Positions 24,722 through 34,549 of a stretch of DNA of 37,088 nucleotides are shown here, in pieces. Source of the DNA: Flavobacteriaceae bacterium (GTDB lineage Bacteria > Bacteroidota > Bacteroidia > Flavobacteriales > Flavobacteriaceae). Location: positions 1 through 37,088 of the forward strand of contig JABDNM010000189.1 of NCBI GenBank assembly GCA_013043825.1. Direction: 5' to 3'. A model generated the notes under the pieces. The model was not told the origin of the DNA. It saw only the letters and a list, made by a program, of their open reading frames with translations, and did not search any database. Every line of letters begins with the position of its first letter. Within the stretch, counting starts at the first letter, position 1. The translations under genes were made by a program, and so were the position numbers.

Positions 24722-25606
24722 ATGAGAAATCTATTATTGATGGCAGCGATGGTTGCCTTTACATTTTCAGGTGTCGCCCAAGATACCGAAGAAGAAACCC
24801 CAAAACAAGGTTGGACCAAAGCTGGTAATATTTCTTTGCTCTTTAGCCAAGCCGCCTTTAACGATGAATGGACCGGTGGAGGAACCAGTAATTATGCGGC
24901 CAACTTGGTACTTGCCTATGACGCCAACCTGCGTCGAGGTAAAATTACCTGGGACAATCGTGTTATGGCCGACTATGGGATCACGAAAACCCGAGATCAG
25001 GAATTTACACGTAAAACGAGTGACCGTCTGGAACTGAATTCCATTGTTGGAAAGCAGATAAGTGAGAGTAATTGGTTCTATTCGTTCTTTATGAATTTTA
25101 AAACACAAATGACCTCTGGTTATGCCTTTGGTAAGGATGCCATGGGCGAAGAAATTCGAACGGAAACCACCAAGTTGTTTTCACCGGCCTATTTGCAGGC
25201 AGGACCCGGTGCATTCTGGAAAAAAAGTGATAATCTGAAAGTGAATATATCACCCGCTACGGCGCGCTTGATCTTCGTAAGTGGCGATTTTACCAACAAT
25301 GCTACAGACGACTATTTTGGTGTGGAGCCGAACAAGACCACAAGATTTGAATTTGGTGCCTCCGTGAATGGCTACGCTAAGATAGATCTAATCGAGAATG
25401 TGACTATGGAAAACATTCTCGCGCTTTACAGCAACTACCTGGAAGATCCTCAAAATGTGGATATCGATTATACCATGAACCTCATAATGAAAGTCAATAA
25501 ATGGATCACCGCCAATGCCAGCTTCCAAGCCATTTACGACGACAATGCTGTACAAGGATTTCAAATTCGAGAAACATTGGGAATAGGCGTCACTGCTGGT
25601 TTCTAA
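24722..25606 (+). CDS. DUF3078 domain-containing outer-membrane-type protein
   Basis: Signal peptide MRNLLLMAAMVAFTFSGVAQ; GWTKAGNISLLFSQAAFNDEWTGGGTSNYAANLVLAYDANLRRGKITWDNRVMADYG is the DUF3078 pattern; alternating beta-strand content to the C-terminus. Track ORF starts at 24653. Confidence 0.85.
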   Translation: MRNLLLMAAMVAFTFSGVAQDTEEETPKQGWTKAGNISLLFSQAAFNDEWTGGGTSNYAANLVLAYDANLRRGKITWDNRVMADYGITKTRDQEFTRKTSDRLELNSIVGKQISESNWFYSFFMNFKTQMTSGYAFGKDAMGEEIRTETTKLFSPAYLQAGPGAFWKKSDNLKVNISPATARLIFVSGDFTNNATDDYFGVEPNKTTRFEFGASVNGYAKIDLIENVTMENILALYSNYLEDPQNVDIDYTMNLIMKVNKWITANASFQAIYDDNAVQGFQIRETLGIGVTAGF

Positions 25607-25630
25607 TAACGTTCAGCAACAACTCTTTTA

Positions 25631-25659
25631 AACCCTCTGGAGCTTGATTTCAGGGGGTT
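25631..25659. terminator. Bidirectional terminator between convergent DUF3078 and hflX genes
   Basis: AACCCTCTG-GAGCTTGATTT-CAGGGGGTT, 9-bp stem with one G.U pair; overlaps the hflX stop codon. Confidence 0.65.
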
Positions 25660-26863
25660 ATTCTATATGCTCGGGATAAAGAAAGTTATTGTAGGGGAAG
25701 CGGGTAATATGAATCTGCCGAACCTTTTTGTATAGTACTTTTTTGAACTCATCAATGTTTTTCTTTTTCAATGCTGAAATGAATATCGCATCTCCATTTA
25801 CCTTATGCATCCAGGTCTGCTTCCAATCCTGAATGCTGTAATGGGCCTTGGTCCTTTGGGTTACCAGATCGTCTTCCTCGATCACTTCAGGCTTATAAGC
25901 ATCGATCTTGTTGAAAACCATGAATATGGGCTTATCTGCACCATCAATCTCATCGAGTACACTACTAACAGATGCAATATGATCTTCGAAAGAGGGATGC
26001 GAAATGTCCACAACATGTAAGAGGAGGTCGGCCTCTCGTACCTCATCCAAAGTACTTTTAAAGGATTCTACCAGCTGCGTAGGGAGCTTACGGATAAATC
26101 CAACTGTATCGCTCAACAAAAATGGTAAATTCCCGATAACCACCTTACGAACCGTAGTATCCAAGGTCGCAAATAATTTGTTCTCCGCGAAGACATCACT
26201 CTTGCTTATCACGTTCATCAATGTGGATTTGCCTACATTGGTGTAGCCAACCAGGGCAACCCGAACCAGTGACCCCCTGTTTCCCCGTTGCACCGACATT
26301 TGTTTGTCGATGGAGGTAAGTTTCTTCTTGAGAAGTGATATGCGGTCACGTACGATCCTCCGGTCGGTTTCGATCTCTGTTTCACCAGGTCCTCTCATAC
26401 CTATTCCCCCTCTTTGCCGTTCCAGGTGAGTCCACATTCCGGCCAGGCGAGGCAGGAGATATTCGTATTGGGCCAACTCTACCTGAGTTCGTGCATAGCT
26501 GGTTTGAGCCCGTTGGGCAAAAATATCCAGGATCAAATTGGTGCGATCGATGATCTTACATTCAAGCAGTCGTTCAATATTACGTTGTTGCCCGGGAGTT
26601 AATTCATCGTCGAATATAGCGGTCCCAATATCGTGCTCATCTACAAAGGCCTTTACCTCCTCCATTTTTCCGGAACCGATGAAGGTCTTGGGATTAGGCA
26701 TGTCGATCTTCTGGGTGAAGCGTTTTACCACTTCACCTCCGGCCGTATAAGCAAGGAATTCGAGTTCGTCCATATATTCTTTGGATTTTTCTTCATCCTG
26801 CAATTTGGTAATTACTCCAATGAGAACGGTTTTTTCGTATTCCTGATCCTTTTTTTCTAACAT
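25658..26863 (-). CDS. hflX: GTPase HflX
   Basis: AEFLAYTAGGEV-like region, FDDELTPGQQRNIE, DRTNLILDIFAQRAQTSYARTQVELAQYEYLLPRLAGMWTHLERQRGGIGMRGPGETEIETDRR, VALVGYTNVGKSTLMN, SDTVGFIRKLPTQLVESFKSTL. Start MLEKKDQEYEK at 26863; track ORF begins at 26881. Confidence 0.96.
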   Translation of the reverse strand: MLEKKDQEYEKTVLIGVITKLQDEEKSKEYMDELEFLAYTAGGEVVKRFTQKIDMPNPKTFIGSGKMEEVKAFVDEHDIGTAIFDDELTPGQQRNIERLLECKIIDRTNLILDIFAQRAQTSYARTQVELAQYEYLLPRLAGMWTHLERQRGGIGMRGPGETEIETDRRIVRDRISLLKKKLTSIDKQMSVQRGNRGSLVRVALVGYTNVGKSTLMNVISKSDVFAENKLFATLDTTVRKVVIGNLPFLLSDTVGFIRKLPTQLVESFKSTLDEVREADLLLHVVDISHPSFEDHIASVSSVLDEIDGADKPIFMVFNKIDAYKPEVIEEDDLVTQRTKAHYSIQDWKQTWMHKVNGDAIFISALKKKNIDEFKKVLYKKVRQIHITRFPYNNFLYPEHIE

Positions 26864-26880
26864 AGTACCGCGATTGGGCA

Positions 26881-26888
26881 CAAAGGTA
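26881..26888 (-). promoter_or_regulatory. Bacteroidota -7-like element TACCTTTG upstream of hflX
   Basis: Reverse complement of caaaggta is TACCTTTG, 17 nt upstream of ATG 26863; no clear -33 element. Confidence 0.35.
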
Positions 26889-26937
26889 CAAAAGTGTTTG
26901 CAGCCGATTTTCGTACATTGGTTTCAAATTCAAATGC

Positions 26938-27897
26938 ATGCCCGATTCATTAAATTCGTCAACAGAATATTATAGCGTTGGCTTTTACAATCTTGAGAAT
27001 TTATTCGATACCGTCGACGACCCTCATACGCTTGACGATGATTTCACACAGCATTCCGCGAAAAAATGGAACCAAAAGCGATTCCGGAAAAAAGTAAAAA
27101 AATTGGCCCGTGTAATTACAAACATAGGGTACCAGGATATCAAACATCCACCGGTTTTATTAGGCGTAGCTGAAGTTGAAAATGCCGCCGTCCTGGACTC
27201 CTTGATCGATTCTAAATTTCTGCGGAATAAGGGCTACGATTATGTACATTTCGACTCTCCGGACGAACGTGGTATTGATACTGCCTTGTTATATCGAAGC
27301 GAGTACTTTTCGGTACTAAAGAATGAAATCTTTGAACTGCAATTGGTCAATGAACTTGGTGACAGGGATTATACGCGGGATATTCTATATGTCCATGGCG
27401 AACTACAAGAACAACCTATTCATATTTTAGTGAATCATTGGCCATCACGCAGAAAGGGAACCGAAGAAACCGCACATAAACGTGAGGCAGCTGCACACAG
27501 AAACCTGGAAGTGATCGAGCAAATACTACAAGATGATCCCGAGGGGAAAATAATTGTCATGGGGGATTTCAATGATGATCCGCATAGTAACAGTGTGAAA
27601 TCGATGGCCAAGGATCGTTTCTACAATCCCATGGAACTTCTACTCACAAACACCGAGGGTACCTTAAGCCATAAAAACAACTGGCACCTCTTCGACCAGA
27701 TACTTATCACGCATAATTTTTTGCAAGGGCCTCCCAACCGGTTACGATTTGAAGCTGCAAGGATCTTCAGCCCAGAAAATATTAAGGAGTATAAAGGCAA
27801 ATTTAAAGGTATGCCGTTCCGAACTTTCGTGGGTAAACGCTATCTGGGTGGGTTTAGTGATCATTTCCCGGTTTATGTCATTTTTTCACTGAAATGA
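26938..27897 (+). CDS. Endonuclease/exonuclease/phosphatase family protein
   Basis: YYSVGFYNLENLFDTVDDP, LLGVAEVENAAVLDSLI, LVNHWPSRRKG, IIVMGDFNDDPHSNSV, GGFSDHFPVYVIF. Confidence 0.92.
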   Translation: MPDSLNSSTEYYSVGFYNLENLFDTVDDPHTLDDDFTQHSAKKWNQKRFRKKVKKLARVITNIGYQDIKHPPVLLGVAEVENAAVLDSLIDSKFLRNKGYDYVHFDSPDERGIDTALLYRSEYFSVLKNEIFELQLVNELGDRDYTRDILYVHGELQEQPIHILVNHWPSRRKGTEETAHKREAAAHRNLEVIEQILQDDPEGKIIVMGDFNDDPHSNSVKSMAKDRFYNPMELLLTNTEGTLSHKNNWHLFDQILITHNFLQGPPNRLRFEAARIFSPENIKEYKGKFKGMPFRTFVGKRYLGGFSDHFPVYVIFSLK

Positions 27898-28023
27898 TCG
27901 AATGTTAAACAACTCCAAACGTTAATCGTAGTTTTCCTACATTTTGTCTAAAAGTTGGCGCATTTAATTGAGAATATCCAAATTTGCATAAATTAGCCGA
28001 ACTTAATAACCTTATCCAAAAAA

Positions 28024-30066
28024 ATGATTCCATTTCCTTCTTTCTGTCGCCCGCACAGATCCCGAAATACGTCCGTTCTATTTTCTCTTTTTTCTTTTTT
28101 TATAGCGATGTTTTTCAGTATCAATGCGCAGGCCCAGGGACCCGGTTCACTGTTTGTGGATGCAGGTCCCGATCTAGAATTTGATTGCGGTTCGGCCCCT
28201 GAATGTTTCGATATCACAGCCACATTCTTGGAAACTTTTGAAACCAATAGTTCGAATTATTCGGTAAACTCCATAGCTTATAATCCGCCTTTCCCATTTG
28301 ATGGCCTGGCGAATAGTTTGAACCCCGACATTGACGATGCCTGGTCCATCGTTGAGACCTTGCCCTTCGATTTCTGTTTCTTTCAGAATATTGAAACGGA
28401 ATTTCAGGTGGGCTCGAATGGAGTGATTCGATTTGATGTAGATCCAGGAGATACCTCCAATGGTTGGAGTTTTTCAGAAGATCTCCCAAATAACTCGAAC
28501 CCTACCCTGGGTGAAGCCAACGTATTTACACCAGGACATGATATAGATCCTTCCCAATCTGTTTCGGAAGAAATAGGTTATGAAGTATTGGGTGAGTTCC
28601 CAAATAGGGTGTTAGTAGTATCCTATTTTGAAGTACCAATGTTCTCGGGTGCATGTAACCCGTTGCTGGCAACTCAAATGGTGGTATTCTACGAATTCTC
28701 CAATGTGATCGAGATCTATATGCAGGACAAACCTTCCTGTCCAAGCTGGAACAGCGGTAATGCCACCCTGGGTATTCAGAACAATGATGGGGACATCGCT
28801 TTCGTTCCTCCGGGAAGAAACACCTCCGATTCTCCCTGGACAGCCAACGACGAAGCCTGGCAGATCGCTCCGGCAGGAAATCCAACGTACGATTTTGCAT
28901 GGCTGGATGCCGGTGGAAATGTAATTGGTACTACCGCTACTTTGGAAGTTTGCCCGGTAGATGATATTACGACTTACACGGCCCGAGTAACCTATACCAA
29001 CTGTAATGGCGACGAAGTGGTTTTGACCGATGACCTGGTGGTCACCCTCACCAATACCTATACTGTGGATATAGGCGAGAGTCGCGAACTATGCGACGAA
29101 AAGAATTTAGAGCTTACGGCCCAGTTGAACGGTGCCGATCCGGCCGATGCTACCTTTCTCTGGAACACAGGTGAAACTACTCAAACCATTATAGTGTCTA
29201 CTACAGGCGATTATAGTGTGACCGTGGATGTCGACGGCTGTATTGAAATGGCTTCGGCTACATTGGTCTTCAATGAAAGCCCGGATTTCGATCTTGGCCC
29301 GGACATCGCCACTTGCTTTGACGAAATCATCATGCTGGATGCAACTCCTTCAAATTACGATCCAGCCGAAGTTACTTATGTCTGGTCACTCGATGGAGAT
29401 GTATTGCCTTCAGAAACAACAAATACCCTGGTTGTCACAGAAATTGGAACCTATAGCGTAACGGTTACCTTCGAGAACTGTTCCGCCACCGATTCGGTAA
29501 ACGTAGATCCAAGAGATGATCTCGAAGTAAGCCTGGGAGACGATTTTAAGTCATGCGTTCAGGAGCCAAAGGTACTCGTAGCCGAAACTTCAGAAACCGG
29601 AGTTACTTATCAATGGTTCCTCAATGGAGATCTCATTGAAGGAGAAGATCAGGCAACTCTTAATTTCAGTATAGATGCAGATGCAACGGGTATTCAAATC
29701 TATAGTGTGGTGATCACAAAAGGCGATTGTACGGGAGAAGATTCGGTGGATGTGGAATTGTATGATGTTGGAAATTGCGTGGTTTCCCAGGGGCTATCTC
29801 CTAATGGAGACGGATTTAACGATTCTATGGACCTGGAGTTCCTTTCCGATCGAGCTGGGGGTATTTCGCAATTCCGAATTTATAATCGACATGGGATCGA
29901 AGTATTCACTGCCGTCAATTATGTGAATGAGTGGTTCGGCCAGGACGAGAACGGCAATGAGCTACCTACAGGTACCTATTTCTATGTGATCGATCTCATG
30001 GAAGCAGATCCTGTTTATGGAATGCAGGCGACAGGTTGGGTATATCTTAACAAGGACGCTAATTAA
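28024..30066 (+). CDS. Large secreted protein with gliding-motility-associated C-terminal domain (T9SS type B)
   Basis: N-terminal hydrophobic signal; Ig/PKD-like repeats (YTWSLDGDVL.., GTYSVTVTFENCSATDSV); C-terminus GLSPNGDGFNDSMDLEFL...FRIYNRHGIEVF...WFGQDENGNELPTGTYFYVIDL...GWVYLNKD. Confidence 0.9.
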   Translation: MIPFPSFCRPHRSRNTSVLFSLFSFFIAMFFSINAQAQGPGSLFVDAGPDLEFDCGSAPECFDITATFLETFETNSSNYSVNSIAYNPPFPFDGLANSLNPDIDDAWSIVETLPFDFCFFQNIETEFQVGSNGVIRFDVDPGDTSNGWSFSEDLPNNSNPTLGEANVFTPGHDIDPSQSVSEEIGYEVLGEFPNRVLVVSYFEVPMFSGACNPLLATQMVVFYEFSNVIEIYMQDKPSCPSWNSGNATLGIQNNDGDIAFVPPGRNTSDSPWTANDEAWQIAPAGNPTYDFAWLDAGGNVIGTTATLEVCPVDDITTYTARVTYTNCNGDEVVLTDDLVVTLTNTYTVDIGESRELCDEKNLELTAQLNGADPADATFLWNTGETTQTIIVSTTGDYSVTVDVDGCIEMASATLVFNESPDFDLGPDIATCFDEIIMLDATPSNYDPAEVTYVWSLDGDVLPSETTNTLVVTEIGTYSVTVTFENCSATDSVNVDPRDDLEVSLGDDFKSCVQEPKVLVAETSETGVTYQWFLNGDLIEGEDQATLNFSIDADATGIQIYSVVITKGDCTGEDSVDVELYDVGNCVVSQGLSPNGDGFNDSMDLEFLSDRAGGISQFRIYNRHGIEVFTAVNYVNEWFGQDENGNELPTGTYFYVIDLMEADPVYGMQATGWVYLNKDAN

Positions 30067-30180
30067 TATCGGAAATAAGTGAAACTTAGTTGTGCTTTAC
30101 TTCCGGGTTAGCTCTAGTCGTGCAACAAAAGATTCGGGCTTCAATAATAAAACTGAACATTAAATTAACAACCAACGATA

Positions 30181-31098
30181 ATGAAAAAACTATCGCTATT
30201 AGTACTCTCCTTGATCTGCCTGCTTTGCACCAATTTTGCAGAGGCACAGCAAGACCCGCAGTACACTCAATATATGTATAACATGAATGTGGTAAACCCG
30301 GCCTATGCAGGATTGAAGGAAACTCTCTCGCTTACCGGACTCTACAGAAAGCAATGGTCCGGACTCGACGGTGCTCCCGAGACCATCACATTCTCAGGTC
30401 ACAGCCCGATAGCAGATAAAATAGGACTTGGACTTTCTGCCATCAAGGACGAATTGGGCCCGGTGAAGGAAACCAATGTTTTTGTTGACTTTTCTTATAC
30501 ATTACAGCTGTCGGATGAATTGAGACTAGCGCTGGGATTGAAAGCGGGTGCAACTTTTCATGATGTTGGTTTGGTGGACCTTGAACTACAGGATCCTAAC
30601 GACCCCTTCTTTTCACAGGATATCAGTAATACTTATCCGAATGTGGGTGCCGGTGCTTTCTTTTACGGTGATAACTTTTATGTTGGCCTTTCAGTTCCAA
30701 ATCTGTTGAATTCTGTTCACCTGGATGCTAACGGACTAAAAATTGGAAGCGAGACCAACCATTATTTTGCAACCGCCGGATATGTCTTTCAGGTTTCCGA
30801 AAACGTAAAGTTGAAACCTTCAGTCATGGCCAAGTCGGCCTTCGATGCACCTTTGTCGGTTGATGGGAATTTAAATGCTCTTTTCTACGAAAAATTCGAG
30901 ATTGGTGCTTCCTATCGATTGGATGATTCATTCAGTGGGCTTGTTGGATTTCAGGCTACGCCCAATATACGCATAGGATATGCCTATGATCATGTGATAA
31001 GCGATCTGGACGCTGTAGCCAATGCGTCGCACGAAGTTATTCTCACCTTCGATCTGGTATTCAAGAAAAAATCTCTTCGTTCGCCTCGTTACTTCTAA
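30181..31098 (+). CDS. PorP/SprF family type IX secretion system membrane protein
   Basis: QQDPQYTQYMYNMNVVNPAYAGLKETLSLTGLYRKQWSGLDGAPETITFSGHSPI is the PorP/SprF N-terminal signature. Confidence 0.95.
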   Translation: MKKLSLLVLSLICLLCTNFAEAQQDPQYTQYMYNMNVVNPAYAGLKETLSLTGLYRKQWSGLDGAPETITFSGHSPIADKIGLGLSAIKDELGPVKETNVFVDFSYTLQLSDELRLALGLKAGATFHDVGLVDLELQDPNDPFFSQDISNTYPNVGAGAFFYGDNFYVGLSVPNLLNSVHLDANGLKIGSETNHYFATAGYVFQVSENVKLKPSVMAKSAFDAPLSVDGNLNALFYEKFEIGASYRLDDSFSGLVGFQATPNIRIGYAYDHVISDLDAVANASHEVILTFDLVFKKKSLRSPRYF

Positions 31099-31119
31099 TC
31101 GATAAATATGTTCATTCCC

Positions 31120-33006
31120 ATGAAAAATATAACAACACTTCTTCTCATATTCTCTGTCGCATTCGCTACGGCTCAAAATAAGGATACCAAAAAGGCCGAT
31201 CAACTATATGATCGTTTGGCCTATACCGATGCTGCTCAAGCCTATCAAAAATTACTGAAACAAGGCAAAGGTAGTCGCTACGTCTTTGAACGTTTGGCGA
31301 ATAGCTATTACTTCATCAACGATACCAAGAAGGCCGAAACATATTACAAAAGAGTGGTGAAGGGTAGAAAAGTAAAACCTGAAACCGTGTACAGCTATGC
31401 TCAATCATTAAAGGCCAATGGAAAATTCAGTGATTATAATACCTGGATGAAGACATTCGCCAGTATGAATCCAGACGATTCACGAGCGAAAGACTTTATG
31501 AAAAACCCCAATTATGTTCCGCAGATCATGGAAGATTTTGCACGCTATGAGGCTCTGAATTTGGAAGAACTCAATTCGGAATATTCCGAATTTGGCGGGA
31601 TCATTAATGGCAAGGATTTCTATTTTTCTTCCGCCAGAAATACGGCCCGAAAAAAATATCACTGGGACGAACAACCTTTCCTGGATGTATATAAGGCAAG
31701 CCTGGTAGGTGATGCCATCAAAAATGCACAATTGTTGGAGGGAGATGTGAACACTAAATTTCACGAAGGGAATGTGGCCATTACCCCAGATGGAAAACGA
31801 ATGTACTTCGATCGTAATGATTATTTAAACGGAAAGTTCGAAAAGAGTGAAGAAGGCATCAACCAAATCAATATTTATTATACCGAATGGGTCGATGGTA
31901 AATGGAAAGGTGTTTTCTCTCTTCCATTCAATAGCAGCGAATACTCCTCGGGCCATCCGGCTCTGAGCACCAATGGCAATACACTCTACTTCGTGAGTGA
32001 TATGCCCGGAGGTAAAGGTAAGTCGGACATATATAAAGTGTCCATCAATGCTAATGGAGGCTTTGGGACACCTCAGCGACTTGGAGACAACATCAACACC
32101 GAAGGAAAAGAAGTGTTCCCATACATCGATGGTTCCGGAAATCTATATTTTTCCAGCGACGGTCATCAGGGATTGGGAGGTCTTGATGGTTTCTATGCAG
32201 AAGCCAAAGGTGATGGATTCGGAGATCCTGTAAACATGGGTAAGGGAGCCAATAGCGAAAATGACGATTTTGCCTTTATCTACGATCCTAGCACCCGACA
32301 AGGATTCATGTCTTCCAATCGCAATGGAGGAAAAGGCAAAGATGATATTTACCGCTTGAGAGGAGTGGATCCTCCTTGTGAGGTGGATATGGATATCAAT
32401 GTGGTAAATGAATATACCGGAGAACCTATTTTTGGTGCGCGATTAGATCTCTATGACGCTATGGAAAATCGCTTAAGTACTAAGTCTACAGGAGAAGATG
32501 GTTCAGGAAACTTGCTGGCTGAATGCGAAAAGGAACATGTTGTTCAAGCCTTTATGCGTGGCTTCGAAAGCAATGCTATAACAGTGGAGGCAAGCCCCAA
32601 TGGAAAGCTTTCCAAGACCATTGAACTACGACCAATTGAAGCCATCATTGTGGACGATAAGGTGGTTTTGAATCCTATATTATTTGATTACAATAAACAC
32701 AATATAAAGCCTCAGGCGGCTTTCGAATTGGACAAGCTGATAGAGATCATGAAGAAGTATCCAAATATGAAGATCAATGTGGAAAGCCATACCGATACGC
32801 AAGGGCAGGCAGATTACAACCGTAAACTTTCTGAACGACGTGCACAATCGACCGTTCAGTATGTAATATCTAAAGGGATAGAATCTTCCAGAATTAGCGG
32901 TAAAGGTTTTGGAGAAGACCGTCCAGCCGTTCAATGTGGCAGGAATTGCAGTAAGGCAGAACATCAAAAGAACCGTCGTTCCGAATTTATTATTGTTGAG
33001 CGCTAA
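31120..33006 (+). CDS. OmpA family protein with TPR and PD40 (WD40-like) repeats
   Basis: Signal MKNITTLLLIFSVAFATAQ; TPR-like N-terminus; LYFVSDMPGGKGKSDIY and GFMSSNRNGGKGKDDIYRL PD40 repeats; OmpA C-terminus NVESHTDTQGQADYNRKLSERRAQSTVQYVISKGI...GKGFGEDRP. Confidence 0.93.
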   Translation: MKNITTLLLIFSVAFATAQNKDTKKADQLYDRLAYTDAAQAYQKLLKQGKGSRYVFERLANSYYFINDTKKAETYYKRVVKGRKVKPETVYSYAQSLKANGKFSDYNTWMKTFASMNPDDSRAKDFMKNPNYVPQIMEDFARYEALNLEELNSEYSEFGGIINGKDFYFSSARNTARKKYHWDEQPFLDVYKASLVGDAIKNAQLLEGDVNTKFHEGNVAITPDGKRMYFDRNDYLNGKFEKSEEGINQINIYYTEWVDGKWKGVFSLPFNSSEYSSGHPALSTNGNTLYFVSDMPGGKGKSDIYKVSINANGGFGTPQRLGDNINTEGKEVFPYIDGSGNLYFSSDGHQGLGGLDGFYAEAKGDGFGDPVNMGKGANSENDDFAFIYDPSTRQGFMSSNRNGGKGKDDIYRLRGVDPPCEVDMDINVVNEYTGEPIFGARLDLYDAMENRLSTKSTGEDGSGNLLAECEKEHVVQAFMRGFESNAITVEASPNGKLSKTIELRPIEAIIVDDKVVLNPILFDYNKHNIKPQAAFELDKLIEIMKKYPNMKINVESHTDTQGQADYNRKLSERRAQSTVQYVISKGIESSRISGKGFGEDRPAVQCGRNCSKAEHQKNRRSEFIIVER

Positions 33007-33044
33007 AATATATCCCCAGTACTAACCAGTTGTTTTCAACCAGT

Positions 33045-33071
33045 AAACCCCTTCGAATTTCGAGGGGGTTT
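33045..33071. terminator. Bidirectional terminator between OmpA-family gene and DUF5689 gene
   Basis: AAACCCCTTCG-AATTT-CGAGGGGGTTT then TT; 11-bp stem with one G.U pair, A tract upstream and T tract downstream. Confidence 0.8.
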
Positions 33072-33090
33072 TTATTTGTGTCGATATGAA

Positions 33091-34521
33091 TTATTTGGAA
33101 CGAAGCTCTATCTCATCCAGTTCGTAGGTTCCGTCAAAATCTGCATCTCCACTTCCAACATACTTCCAGGCAATATATCCTGTCCCATCAATACATGATA
33201 GATCAACCGTTCCGGAATTGAACCAGTCTACGAAGTTATCATCGTCCAGAACAATATAAGCTGCAGACAGTATTTCCCATGTAGCAGTGGCTATAGAAGC
33301 TGGATCACCATCCCAATCTGCAGAGAACAAAACTTCAAGTGTACTGCCGTCTGAGAAACTGTTGGATGTTTTGAATTTTAGGGTTTCTCCCTCCTGTGCA
33401 TTGAAATCTACTTGAGGGGTGATCAGCCAGCCAATGGAATTATCATCACCACTCATAAAAGATCCCATACGGGCAGATATCCCCAGAGAAACACTTCCTG
33501 TATCACTGAAGAACGCCTCCCAGGTTTCGGAACCTGCCTCGATATAATTTGTCCAGCCATTCCCCGTGATGGGCTGCCCTTCTGTTTGTGACTCGAAGAA
33601 ATCACTGAAGATGACATTTGGTCCACTGGTGTCTGCTATTCCGCAATCAACCTCGGTTGGGTCACATCGATCTGTACTTTCAAACACAATTGTCGAGGGA
33701 TCGTTCACCACTACATTGAACTCTTCGCCAAAGAAGTTATAGGTTAGGAGCCCATTAAGCATCCCACGGCCCTCTGGCAACAAAACGGCCTTGAAATCGG
33801 CGAAGGTACTGGTGCTAAAGACAGTTGAAATACCTTCGGAACAACTTTCCAGTATTCGTTCTCCATCGAACTCATCATCGGGCTCGGCAGCAAAGGTTTT
33901 ACGATCCTCTCCCAAAGCTTCTTCCCGGTTAAACTGTACGTCATTCATCTGAATGTATAAATTGGTTTTCTCTGAACTGAATTCTGAAATTTGCATCGGC
34001 AAAGGAACGATCTCGGCCACCTCAATATCGCGTACCACAAATTTTGTCAATTGCGATTCTGCTATTTTTTCTACATCATTATTGCTTCCAATCCCTAAGC
34101 TCAAAACCCCACTGTCAAACCCTACGGTAAGGCCAGCTAGCTTAACATAGATTTTACGTCCAAATTCATAGGAAATAAACAAGGGACTAACGTCAATTAG
34201 CACTTTGACCCCGGATGTTGGGTTTGAGGGGCTGTCCTGGAGGATTAACTCCTCGAAAAAATTGCCCGCCCTGTCATCAGAGATCACATAACCTGCGAGG
34301 TATTGATCGGTCTCTGAAAAGGACAAAACCGGATTCTCATTTACCGTTTGTTCCTGGATGAGCAGGTCTCTAAGGCCGCCGATGGTAATCTCGGTTCCTG
34401 TCGGGTTTACGGTTTCTTCAGTGCGATCAGGTGTACTGAAATCGTCCATCCTGATGCAAGATCCCATCACCAGGATCGCATACAACAGCAATACAAGTTT
34501 ATAGTTAATTGAGTTTTTCAT
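33091..34521 (-). CDS. DUF5689 domain-containing lipoprotein
   Basis: MKNSINYKLVLLLYAILVMGSCIRMDDFSTPDRTEETVNPTGTEITIGGLRDLLIQ...VISDDRAGNFFEELILQDSPSNPTSGVKVLIDVSPLFISYEFGRKIYVKLAGLTVG; C-terminal choice-of-anchor-J-like GNGWTNYIEAGSETWEAFFSDTG. The track's 560-aa ORF carries an out-of-family N-terminal extension; start placed at the signal peptide. Confidence 0.88.
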   Translation of the reverse strand: MKNSINYKLVLLLYAILVMGSCIRMDDFSTPDRTEETVNPTGTEITIGGLRDLLIQEQTVNENPVLSFSETDQYLAGYVISDDRAGNFFEELILQDSPSNPTSGVKVLIDVSPLFISYEFGRKIYVKLAGLTVGFDSGVLSLGIGSNNDVEKIAESQLTKFVVRDIEVAEIVPLPMQISEFSSEKTNLYIQMNDVQFNREEALGEDRKTFAAEPDDEFDGERILESCSEGISTVFSTSTFADFKAVLLPEGRGMLNGLLTYNFFGEEFNVVVNDPSTIVFESTDRCDPTEVDCGIADTSGPNVIFSDFFESQTEGQPITGNGWTNYIEAGSETWEAFFSDTGSVSLGISARMGSFMSGDDNSIGWLITPQVDFNAQEGETLKFKTSNSFSDGSTLEVLFSADWDGDPASIATATWEILSAAYIVLDDDNFVDWFNSGTVDLSCIDGTGYIAWKYVGSGDADFDGTYELDEIELRSK

Positions 34522-34549
34522 TTCACTTTGTTTGTTTTTTCTGAAGTTC

